64,000 nt of DNA, taken from contig NZ_KB849717.1 of the NCBI RefSeq assembly GCF_000368825.1, positions 446,663-510,662 of the forward strand, written 5' to 3'. Source of the DNA: Acinetobacter ursingii DSM 16037 = CIP 107286 (GTDB lineage Bacteria; Pseudomonadota; Gammaproteobacteria; Pseudomonadales; Moraxellaceae). Position 1 is the stretch's first letter. Each line of letters opens with the position of its first letter. The position numbers were made by a program, and so were the translations under genes. Shown piece by piece: positions 18,950 through 25,721 of this stretch. A model generated the notes under the pieces. The model did no database searches, was not told the DNA's origin, and saw only the letters and a program-made list of their open reading frames with translations.

Positions 18950-19612
18950 TTAAGGTTCAATAAAACCCTGAACATTAAAATTAAACTGCCTTGCACCTTC
19001 TTGATAAAATTTAGGCTCAATCGTTAATTTTTTGGCTGTTTTTAACTTTTGGATTAGTGAATTAACTGTTTTAGCGTGCGCCACAAATAGCAAGTCTGAA
19101 TCATGACTATCTGAACCGATCATTGAAATAGACTGAACACTTCCATTATCAAACTTAAAGTTAACTTCACATCCATCCACAATGCCGCAAATAAATTGCC
19201 CCTTATCAATCTTAATCATTATGTCTTTTTCTTTAGAGTTATTCCTAACCATTAACCCCAGTTTTGAGCCGCCATTATAAGGAAATCCAAAATCTACTTC
19301 GTTTGTACTAATATTTACTGTTGTTTTTGATTTTGTTCCCCTCATTTCATCTGAGGATTCTTGATTTTGCCAATTCTCCTGAGGAGCTGGTATTTCAAAG
19401 TTGCTTTCAAGTTGTGAGTTTTGATTTAGTTTTGGATCTGGATCACTGGAACCAACCTGACAAGCTTTAAATAAAACAACAAACAAAACAATAAAAACTA
19501 ACCACACCACCCACTTAGGCAAATGCTTATTATTTTTAGCTCCACATTTAGGACATGCATCAGCTTTATCGCTTACGGGATTTCCACATTCTTTGCAAGG
19601 TTTTATAGCCAC
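18950..19612 (-). CDS. Membrane-anchored zinc-ribbon protein (cargo)
   Basis: A 220-aa protein with an N-terminal zinc ribbon (C6, C9, C20, C23), one transmembrane segment (about 33-50), and a roughly 165-aa soluble region without recognised domain. The topology suggests the zinc ribbon is cytoplasmic and the C-terminal region periplasmic. It is not a structural protein by composition. It lies inside the island between tail genes and may act on the host envelope, for example in superinfection exclusion, but nothing in the sequence proves this. Confidence 0.7.
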   Translation of the reverse strand: MAIKPCKECGNPVSDKADACPKCGAKNNKHLPKWVVWLVFIVLFVVLFKACQVGSSDPDPKLNQNSQLESNFEIPAPQENWQNQESSDEMRGTKSKTTVNISTNEVDFGFPYNGGSKLGLMVRNNSKEKDIMIKIDKGQFICGIVDGCEVNFKFDNGSVQSISMIGSDSHDSDLLFVAHAKTVNSLIQKLKTAKKLTIEPKFYQEGARQFNFNVQGFIEP

Positions 19613-19671
19613 TCTTCCACCTATTGATTTTAGTCTCTTAACTTTAGTAAAAATAATGGATTTATAGGAAG

Positions 19672-21189
19672 TTATAAAGTAAAACCTATCTCTGGACTGT
19701 TTTTTAAGTTGTTGAAAATCTCAAATATCTCTTTTGGTATTTTTGAAAAACATTCAGTTTTCCCGTGAAATTCCAATTTAGGCTTATATTTCTGCTTATG
19801 CATTAATGTGTGAATGGATTTTTCTAAATCCCATATAAGACTTGCATCACCAAAAACTTCAGCTATTACTTCAAAATAATAGGGTAGCTTGATTTTTGAA
19901 TCAAACCTAATTTTCGCCCCTAATCGACTTATACCTACTTTATAAAACTCTTCATTCTCATTAGTACATTTAATCAAATACAAATGTGTTTTTCCCTCAT
20001 ACTTGCCGCAATATTCAAGATAGCTTTCTTTAGTATGCCCAATGGTAACTGCGCACTCAGGGCAACCACTCCCTTTCTTATGAGATTTTGGAGTTTGGGT
20101 AAATTCACCATGCTCCTTACATATGATTACAACTTCATTGAAAGCACCAGTGTAGTTAACCTTTGAATAATCATATCTTTCACCATGCACTTTACCGAAC
20201 TGATAAATCACTTCTTCTGTTTCTAAAGTATAATTTCCTGCACAATAAGGACACCCACACCCCGATTTATGACTAAACGCGTTTTGTGTAAACTCTCCAT
20301 GAATCGGGCAAATAATTTTTATCTTACTTTTTCCATTTTTATAAATTACTTGACTATAGTCATATTTATTTTCATGAATTCTTGTGCATTCGGCTATATA
20401 TTCTAAAAGGGTGAGTTTTTTTGAACCTCCACATTTAGGGCAGGCTTGCCCTGCGATATGTTTTTGAGGGGCTTGAAAGAATGATCCATGTTCTGGGCAA
20501 ACTATTTCAACTTTTTTACCAAGCAAAGAGAATATAACTTTTGAATAATCATATTTATCCCCATGAGCATTGCCAAAATCACTCAAGACTTCTTGAGGAG
20601 TCTTGTGTCTGCCTATACATTTAGGGCATCCATTGCCAATGATGTGCTTCTCAGGTGCTTGCTCAAATTCCCCGTGATCTGGGCATATAATTTTTACCTT
20701 TGAATCTGTATTAACGTATTCAACCAATGAGTAGTCATATCTATTGCCGTGTTTTTCCTTAAATTTGCTAATTACCTTTTGCGCCAAATGTCTTTTATTA
20801 TCATACATGCATTTAGCACATCCCTGCCCTTTTCTATGCATTGCAGCTAACTGTTCAAACTCCCCATGAATACGACATATAATTATTACCTTGTCCAAAG
20901 CATGCCTGTAATTAACTTTGGAATAGTCGAATCTATCTCCATGCTTTTTTTTAAACTGTTCAATAATTTGCTCTGTTGTATATTTTGGTTTCAAAGAACT
21001 AAGAGCACACTGTTTACAGCCACTTCCTTTTTTATGTGTTTGAACCCATTGTTCAAATAAACCATGTTTTCTACAGATTATTTTTACTTTGGTGGTATCT
21101 CCTAAATACTCCATCAAAGAGTAATCATAAGTATCGCCATGCACATTTTTAAATTGTTCAATAACCTTTTCTCTAGAATATTTAGCCAT
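19672..21189 (-). CDS. Six-repeat zinc-module protein with GIY-YIG-like C-terminal domain
   Basis: A 505-aa protein built of six tandem copies of a 62-66-residue module (about residues 6-379). Each has a HG..YDYS motif, then C-x-x-H-G, a second His about nine residues later, and a C-x2-C pair, consistent with one zinc site per module. The C-terminal region (about 400-505) reads HLYLIKC, then KVGISR, then LEKSIH. These match the tyrosine, YIG-like and glutamate positions of a GIY-YIG/T5orf172 nuclease. Likely a DNA-binding nuclease of homing-endonuclease type. It is inserted between tail genes with its own flanking hairpin. Confidence 0.75.
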   Translation of the reverse strand: MAKYSREKVIEQFKNVHGDTYDYSLMEYLGDTTKVKIICRKHGLFEQWVQTHKKGSGCKQCALSSLKPKYTTEQIIEQFKKKHGDRFDYSKVNYRHALDKVIIICRIHGEFEQLAAMHRKGQGCAKCMYDNKRHLAQKVISKFKEKHGNRYDYSLVEYVNTDSKVKIICPDHGEFEQAPEKHIIGNGCPKCIGRHKTPQEVLSDFGNAHGDKYDYSKVIFSLLGKKVEIVCPEHGSFFQAPQKHIAGQACPKCGGSKKLTLLEYIAECTRIHENKYDYSQVIYKNGKSKIKIICPIHGEFTQNAFSHKSGCGCPYCAGNYTLETEEVIYQFGKVHGERYDYSKVNYTGAFNEVVIICKEHGEFTQTPKSHKKGSGCPECAVTIGHTKESYLEYCGKYEGKTHLYLIKCTNENEEFYKVGISRLGAKIRFDSKIKLPYYFEVIAEVFGDASLIWDLEKSIHTLMHKQKYKPKLEFHGKTECFSKIPKEIFEIFNNLKNSPEIGFTL

Positions 21190-21278
21190 AATCTAAAAAA
21201 TAAAATATAATAATCAATATTTTACACTTATAATGAAAGATAATTTTATTTTAATTGTTAAATTATTTTTCATGAAAA

Positions 21279-21298
21279 TACCCCTAAATATAGGGGTA
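21279..21298. terminator. Bidirectional hairpin upstream of the zinc-module gene
   Basis: Perfect 8-bp stem TACCCCTA/TAGGGGTA with a 4-nt loop, flanked by A and T runs. It lies after the DUF1828-type gene (minus strand) and should insulate the zinc-module gene. Confidence 0.7.
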
Positions 21299-21320
21299 AT
21301 TTTGCATAGGTTTCGGTTTG

Positions 21321-22037
21321 TTAGGAGGTTAGGTTTAAAACTCTACTGATCGGCGTTACTGCATAAAGGTTTGACAATATCTCAGCTTCTCTTTTATAGG
21401 CTTTATCTTTATCCCTATCGTCCATAAAAACTTGCAACGAAAGATTATCCACAAAATTTGACAAGTCCAAACCCTTTCTCAACAGCCTGCCTGTATTGTC
21501 TGAAGTTGGCTCACAAACATCGATGAACTTTGAGCCAACTTTAAAGTCAAAATGATGCTTCGCACCAGACGCACCATGCACATCTATATTTTGCTCAAGA
21601 TCACTTCCATACTGCATAAACAAAAAGCCTTTAATTTTGGTCACAACCTCATCAAAAGACTGTTCTTCAGAAGAACTTGGACAATATGAAGTGATTCTCG
21701 AAAGCAGCCCAAGCATTGCACTGATTGCTGGCTTAAGCTCATTTATCGAAGCCTCAATCTGCAATTCAGTTCCGTTAAACACAATACTGTCAGAAGTTTG
21801 ATTAATCTGGCGTCTAATAATCTCTTTTGCTTTTTCTGGCATGGGTAGATTGTCAGCAAACATTCTCACATTTAACCCAACATCGCGAATCCAAACACGA
21901 TCTTCTGAAGTTCTAATGTAATAAGTTGAAGGTCTACCGTCAGCAAAGAAATGCGGTGTTGTAACACCTAACCACTCCTTGCCTTTATCAAAGCATTCAG
22001 AGCCCAATGACTGGATAATGCTTGCAACATTACTCAT
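21321..22037 (-). CDS. DUF1828/DUF1829-like protein
   Basis: A 238-aa protein. Residues about 30-80 (TYYIRTSEDRVWIRDVGLN) resemble DUF1828, and the C-terminal half (HHFDFKVGSKFIDVCEPTS, about 150-175) resembles DUF1829. Such proteins are scattered in mobile elements and have no established function. The start overlaps the stop of the upstream gene (ATGA), so the two are probably translated as a pair. Candidate cargo function. Confidence 0.7.
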   Translation of the reverse strand: MSNVASIIQSLGSECFDKGKEWLGVTTPHFFADGRPSTYYIRTSEDRVWIRDVGLNVRMFADNLPMPEKAKEIIRRQINQTSDSIVFNGTELQIEASINELKPAISAMLGLLSRITSYCPSSSEEQSFDEVVTKIKGFLFMQYGSDLEQNIDVHGASGAKHHFDFKVGSKFIDVCEPTSDNTGRLLRKGLDLSNFVDNLSLQVFMDDRDKDKAYKREAEILSNLYAVTPISRVLNLTS

Positions 22038-22516
22038 ATAAGCTCTCCTTCAAATGGTTGGTGGCATTGACCAAATATTGTTAAATTGGTCTTGTCTTTA
22101 AATTCTTTAAACCAATTATACCAATCAAAAGATTCATCATCTTTGACTTTGGTTGTTTCTCCGATTATATACCAGTGAGCACCGTAAATTTCCGACCCAT
22201 CTTCATTACGGTGACTTAATTTGTCGCTTGGTTCTATCTCAAGTTGAGCAAAAACATCTGAATGGTTGATAACATTAAGTATTAAGGCAAAGCTGTGATA
22301 GATAAATCCATTAGGGCTTCTGTTGGATATTAGTTTCAACTCTAGTCCAGGAATAGTTGTCATTAACTCGTCCATTACCAGCCGCGTTCTGTAAGTTGCA
22401 GTTGTACGATCAGCACTTAGCTCCATGATAATTTCATCATTGATAAACTTTTGCATTTGTAGCAATTCGTTCAATTTTTCAGGAGGTGTTTTTAGAAGCC
22501 TTCTTTGCTTAGCCAT
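22034..22516 (-). CDS. Unknown partner of the DUF1828-like gene
   Basis: A 160-aa protein with no recognised family. The N-terminus is basic (AKQRRLLKTPPEK); the C-terminal half is rich in Trp, Phe and Asp. The 4-nt overlap with the next gene and identical strand suggest a two-gene unit. I cannot assign a function; a toxin-antitoxin or defence pair is one possibility. Confidence 0.65.
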   Translation of the reverse strand: MAKQRRLLKTPPEKLNELLQMQKFINDEIIMELSADRTTATYRTRLVMDELMTTIPGLELKLISNRSPNGFIYHSFALILNVINHSDVFAQLEIEPSDKLSHRNEDGSEIYGAHWYIIGETTKVKDDESFDWYNWFKEFKDKTNLTIFGQCHQPFEGELI

Positions 22517-22536
22517 CTATATTTTTGCTCATTTTA

Positions 22537-22779
22537 TTATTCTTGATTTGGACTAATGTTTACCTGCAACCCACCAAACCTTTTCGCTAACTCCTCAATA
22601 AGCTCTTCGGTGGTTAGATCGGATTTGTCGTTTTTTTTAGGTTCAAAGCTTTGCTCAAGACGCGCGACTATATCCGCATTCATTGAGCGGTTATGATCTT
22701 TAGCAGATTGAGCAACTTTTTCCTTTAAACCCTCAGGCCAACGCAAGTTATATTGCGCATTTAAGTGTCCACTACTCAT
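22537..22779 (-). CDS. Ribbon-helix-helix repressor, Arc/Mnt-like
   Basis: An 80-aa protein with an Arc-type N-terminal domain: the beta strand YNLRWPEGL followed by two helices (KEKVAQSAKDHNRSMNADIV). The C-terminal tail is acidic and helical. The ATG at 22779 is preferred because the longer frame adds a hydrophobic stretch unlike this family. Divergent from a second ribbon-helix-helix gene across a symmetric operator, as mnt is from arc in phage P22. Confidence 0.8.
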   Translation of the reverse strand: MSSGHLNAQYNLRWPEGLKEKVAQSAKDHNRSMNADIVARLEQSFEPKKNDKSDLTTEELIEELAKRFGGLQVNISPNQE

Positions 22780-22807
22780 TAGCCGCACTACAAATAAAAA
22801 ACATAAT

Positions 22808-22880
22808 AATAGTAGCCAGTACATATTGACAATAATAGCCAGTGGATACTATTCTTTATTCATACCCAATGGCTACTATA
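22808..22880. promoter_or_regulatory. Four-half-site operator between divergent repressors
   Basis: Half-sites AATAGTAGCC (22808-22817), AATAATAGCC (22831-22840), GGATACTATT (22844-22853) and GGCTACTATA (22871-22880). The inner two form a dyad with a 3-bp centre; the outer two are nearly symmetric around it. The ATAGTA core resembles the P22 Arc operator half-site as I remember it. The arrangement would let a repressor tetramer shut off both divergent promoters. Confidence 0.75.
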
Positions 22881-22890
22881 AAGGAGGTGC

Positions 22891-23073
22891 ATGTTGGAAG
22901 CACTTACTAAACCAAAATCCAATTCCCACAACAAAGTTCAGTTCAACCTACGTCTTGATCCAGAGCTTCTTGAATGGGTTAGGAATGAGGGCAAAAAATT
23001 TGAACGCCCCGCTAACTACGTTATTAACCACGCAATTAAGCAGCTAAAAAAAACATCAGAAGCCAACTCTTAA
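22891..23073 (+). CDS. Arc-like ribbon-helix-helix repressor
   Basis: A 60-aa protein with the Arc signature: strand VQFNLRLDPELLEWV, then helices (NEGKKFERPANYVINHAI). A near-perfect ribosome binding site AAGGAGG lies 4 nt before the ATG. It is cotranscribed with the antirepressor gene 70 bp downstream, as arc is with ant in P22. Confidence 0.82.
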   Translation: MLEALTKPKSNSHNKVQFNLRLDPELLEWVRNEGKKFERPANYVINHAIKQLKKTSEANS

Positions 23074-23083
23074 GACAAAAATA

Positions 23084-23113
23084 AACCCTGCTCTCCGCCA
23101 AGATTACAGGGTT
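23084..23113 (+). promoter_or_regulatory. Leader hairpin between the arc-like gene and ant
   Basis: AACCCTG (23084-23090) pairs with CAGGGTT (23107-23113) across a 16-nt loop. No long T-run follows, so it is more likely an RNA processing or translation-control hairpin than a terminator. It sits just upstream of the antirepressor ribosome binding site (AAAGGAA). Confidence 0.4.
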
Positions 23114-23142
23114 ATGTCTCATCCCACACAAAGGAAATCAAC

Positions 23143-23994
23143 ATGACCACTTTAACACAAATTAATGATACACAAGTATCAATCGTTAATTTCAAATCTA
23201 TTCCAGTTGTTACCACAGCTATGCTTGCTCAGTTTTATGGCACTGAGGAAGTGCGCATACGCCAAGGTCACGACAGAAATAAATCACGATTCATTGAAGG
23301 TAAGCATTTTTTCAAAATTGTTGGCCAAGAACTGAAAGATTTTGTGAGTAGCTTAAAGATACTCGCAAATTTCCCAACCATTTCAAACAAAACTCGGTCC
23401 CTTATTCTTTGGACAGAACGCGGTGCGGCTCGTCACGCTAAAATTCTAGACACCGATCAAGCTTGGGATGTTTTCGAACAACTTGAAGACTGCTACTTCC
23501 ATCGTCAAGAAATGTTAGCCAAAACCCACAAATCTGAACGCACTCCATTGCACGATGCTCATGCTTTACTTGTTGCCAAAACCAAGCATCTTAACTCAAG
23601 TGATGCATGGAAAATCATCAATCAGCGGTTTGGTACAAACCATATAGAAGAAATTCCTTATGACCAGATACCAGTAGCAGTTGAGTATGTTCATCATCTG
23701 ATTGCGCTTTATAGTAATGCAGATAAACAAACACGCATCGAATACTGGAGGAATCGTGACGTTCAAATGCTTATGTACTATGCTCCAAAGTTCGGAAAAT
23801 TTGTTCGGGATGATTTATATCCTGCATTAAAGCTTCTAAGAAGCGAGTTTGCTGCTCAAGTTGTTGGTATGGCTCAAGAAATGGCTACATCAGCCAATGC
23901 ACTAAATAGACAAGCATGGGGCTGGGGAGTAACCAATTACGATGAGCTAGGCGGACAGCCATTGCACACAATGGAGTGGTATCTTTCTAAATAA
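23143..23994 (+). CDS. ant: P22-type antirepressor (ORF6N-like plus P22_AR_C-like)
   Basis: A 283-aa protein. Residues about 15-120 (VVTTAMLAQFYGTEEVRIRQ ... TERGAARHAKILDTDQAWDV) resemble the ORF6N/antirepressor N-terminal domain. The C-terminal half (DAWKIINQRFGTNHIEEIPY) resembles the P22 antirepressor C-terminal domain. Antirepressors bind and inactivate CI-type repressors, switching lysogens to lytic growth. It stands behind an Arc-like repressor with its own terminator, forming a complete immI-like unit on the strand opposite to the tail genes. Confidence 0.85.
   Translation: MTTLTQINDTQVSIVNFKSIPVVTTAMLAQFYGTEEVRIRQGHDRNKSRFIEGKHFFKIVGQELKDFVSSLKILANFPTISNKTRSLILWTERGAARHAKILDTDQAWDVFEQLEDCYFHRQEMLAKTHKSERTPLHDAHALLVAKTKHLNSSDAWKIINQRFGTNHIEEIPYDQIPVAVEYVHHLIALYSNADKQTRIEYWRNRDVQMLMYYAPKFGKFVRDDLYPALKLLRSEFAAQVVGMAQEMATSANALNRQAWGWGVTNYDELGGQPLHTMEWYLSK
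23345..23364 (+). repeat. 20-bp repeat, copy 1 (inside ant)
   Basis: TGAGTAGCTTAAAGATACTC occurs here inside the antirepressor gene and again at 24044-24063. The ends GAGTA and TACTC are inverted repeats, so each copy can fold as a small hairpin. Confidence 0.8.
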
Positions 23995-23995
23995 A

Positions 23996-24015
23996 AAAAG
24001 CCCTTCGGGGCTTTT
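23996..24015 (+). terminator. Terminator after the antirepressor
   Basis: AAAAGCCC, loop TTCG, GGGCTTTT: an 8-bp stem with a tetraloop and T-run directly after the ant stop codon. Confidence 0.9.
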
Positions 24016-24043
24016 CTGTTAACAAGTCACCCTAAAGAATCAC

Positions 24044-24063
24044 TGAGTAGCTTAAAGATACTC
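24044..24063 (+). repeat. 20-bp repeat, copy 2 (downstream of ant)
   Basis: An exact 20-bp copy of an internal ant segment, 29 bp past the ant terminator, in a stretch (24016-24276) with no gene. A partial match (AAAGA) extends a few bases upstream. It could be duplication debris or part of a small RNA acting on ant mRNA. Confidence 0.7.
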
Positions 24064-24145
24064 AGTCCAAATACTTGATCAATGAAGTAGTTGTATTATT
24101 CTGCTGTATTGTCAAACAAACCTAATATTATTCTTTTCACATCAA

Positions 24146-24173
24146 AACCCCATTAAGTAGACTTAATGAGGTT
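24146..24173 (-). terminator. Terminator of the acetyltransferase gene
   Basis: CATTAAGT/ACTTAATG 8-bp stem (24151-24158 with 24161-24168), extended by 4 bp across one mismatch. On the minus strand it ends in GGGGTTTTG. It lies downstream of the minus-strand GNAT gene. Confidence 0.65.
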
Positions 24174-24276
24174 AGCTTAAAAGTTTATTAAAAGAAAGGT
24201 TAAATGCTATCCAAATCTCTAAGCCACGTATGTCGTATTGAACTTATAAATCATAGAGCACCAAAGCATCTTTAGC

Positions 24277-24720
24277 TCATAAATCTTTCGATAATATTAT
24301 CAGCCCATTATGTTCACTAAAGCCATTATTTTTATAAAAACTCTCTGATTGATAACCTTTTTGTGTGTTAAGTAATATTGCATTTAATCCATCACTTAGA
24401 CAAGATTTTTCGATTTCCAGCATGAATTGCTTGCCAAAACCTTTCCCTTGAAAATCAGGATGGATAAAAAATTCATCAATATAATATTCCATCCCCCTTG
24501 GCCAAGGCTTTTGGAAACCAATACAAACACCTATTATTTGTTCATTATTTTTCAGAATAAAACCTTTGAAAAAATTATTTTGAAGGTGCACTCGAATAAA
24601 GTTTTTTATTGGTTGGCTAGAATCCCACTCTTCTAACCACGGCTTTTCTTTGTAAGTCAATATATATAGTTCAGCACATTCATCAACATCTAATGAAGTC
24701 AAAAATGAAAAAGAAATCAT
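24277..24720 (-). CDS. GNAT-family N-acetyltransferase (cargo)
   Basis: A 147-aa acetyltransferase. The acetyl-CoA pyrophosphate loop Q91-G-K-G-F-G96 (HPDFQGKGFGKQF) and the following helix are clear, and a C-terminal FYKNNGF motif completes the fold. Substrate unknown; the overall shape recalls small aminoglycoside-type or peptide acetyltransferases, but no resistance function can be claimed. Flanked by its own terminator, so it is an independent cargo unit in the tail region. Confidence 0.82.
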   Translation of the reverse strand: MISFSFLTSLDVDECAELYILTYKEKPWLEEWDSSQPIKNFIRVHLQNNFFKGFILKNNEQIIGVCIGFQKPWPRGMEYYIDEFFIHPDFQGKGFGKQFMLEIEKSCLSDGLNAILLNTQKGYQSESFYKNNGFSEHNGLIILSKDL

Positions 24721-24829
24721 AAAAATTTTTCATAAATTTAGTTAACCATATTAAATAGCAATTCTCTTTTAATTTAAACTTTAATTTAATCAATGCAATT
24801 CAAAGGAATTGCGGCGCGATGGACATCTT

Positions 24830-24997
24830 ATGGCATTACAAGCTTTGAACGAACATACTATAGACTTCACCCGCCCTCAATACTCAGATCCTATCGTAGA
24901 TATGTCTGAATACTTTATCGAGAATCCTCAGTACAGAGTGATCAAGTACATTCCGATCAAGGACGGGATTCGGTGTTGGTACATCACTGTTAGCTAG
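24830..24997 (+). CDS. Possible small protein
   Basis: A 55-aa frame starting MALQALNEH on the plus strand, opposite to the tail operon. No strong ribosome binding site precedes the ATG; a TTG at 24809 next to AAGGA is an alternative. Sequence looks protein-like (mixed charge, aromatic residues), but no family is recognised. Its end overlaps by 4 nt the end of the convergent GT reading frame. Confidence 0.35.
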   Translation: MALQALNEHTIDFTRPQYSDPIVDMSEYFIENPQYRVIKYIPIKDGIRCWYITVS

Positions 24998-25721
24998 GTG
25001 TTATTAGCAGAGCTTTCCATGAATTTTTTGTCGAGCGCAAATATGCACTCAACAAAAAGTCCTTTATCCAAATCACAGCCGTAAACATCAAAGTAAGCGT
25101 TAATATCATGCAGGCCTAAACTTTTAGGCATAATCGAATGTGCTGTGCAGATATAGTCACGCCCCCGACTGATCAAAGAAAAAGCCTCATTGATGTATTG
25201 ACCAATGAAGCTTTTTTCAGGAAGTTTGGGGGTTGAAAGACCTAGCCGTTTGTAGATTTGGCTCGTTTTTTTTTGGTCCCACTTGTGGTTTCGGTAGTCG
25301 TAGTGTTCAAGGGCTTTCCCACTGCATCTTTTACCTCACTTGCACGCTCTTTCTCAAGCTGGAAGGCTTTGGCCACAATGAATGACACTATCGGGTTACT
25401 TTCAGTAGAGCTTGTACAGATCAGCTCAGCATTCTTTTGAGTGTATTCAAGCGGCTTACCCTGTTCCACCTCAATGCCTGTCCATCCAAGCAACAAATGT
25501 GATACTGCCCGGTTAAAGCCAAGACCGGATTGCTGCGCTGTCTCATCCGTCACTTCACGATAGCCCCGCAGTTCTTGCTCAGCCTGCAAGTTGTTCAATT
25601 CAAGCGTACGGTTAAATGATGGCTTACCAGAGCTTGCAATAAGAAGCTTTACACCTTCTTTATAATCAAACCACTTCTGACCATATTCGGCTTTCGGTTG
25701 CTCTTTGATTTCAATCAGCAT
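24994..25721 (-). CDS. Tail assembly chaperone GT, -1 frameshift product
   Basis: If ribosomes slip -1 on the A9 run at 25274-25266, the reading frame continues without a stop to 24994, giving a 242-aa protein. It shares about 150 residues with G and adds about 90 residues of T domain. The extension frame is -1 relative to G by coordinates and open throughout. This is the lambda G/GT arrangement, conserved in siphophages. A strong hairpin lies inside the T region (25179-25216). In lambda GT recruits tail tube protein onto the tape measure. Confidence 0.82.
25179..25216 (-). other. Terminator-like hairpin inside the GT extension
   Basis: A 14-position stem with one mismatch, 10-nt loop, flanked by A5 and T5. 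It looks like an intrinsic terminator but lies within the open T reading frame, about 50 nt past the slippery run. Confidence 0.6.
25242..25721 (-). CDS. Tail assembly chaperone G
   Basis: A 159-aa protein encoded directly after the tail tube gene (sharing the boundary base). It ends in the basic tail GTKKKRAKSTNG encoded across the A9 slippery run. Position between tail tube and tape measure, together with the -1 open extension, identifies it as the G-type chaperone. Acts with GT in assembling the tail tube around the tape measure protein. Confidence 0.82.
   Translation of the reverse strand: MLIEIKEQPKAEYGQKWFDYKEGVKLLIASSGKPSFNRTLELNNLQAEQELRGYREVTDETAQQSGLGFNRAVSHLLLGWTGIEVEQGKPLEYTQKNAELICTSSTESNPIVSFIVAKAFQLEKERASEVKDAVGKPLNTTTTETTSGTKKKRAKSTNG
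25266..25274 (-). promoter_or_regulatory. Slippery A9 run for -1 frameshifting
   Basis: Nine consecutive A residues on the minus strand encode the KKK of chaperone G. Such a run satisfies the X-XXY-YYZ rule (A-AAA-AAA) for -1 slippage. It lies eight codons before the G stop. Confidence 0.8.

Noticed and set aside
24994..25176. Independent 60-aa minus-strand gene starting at TTG
   Set aside because: It is the tail end of the -1 frame of the tail chaperone; the frame is open upstream to the A9 run, so it is better explained as part of GT.
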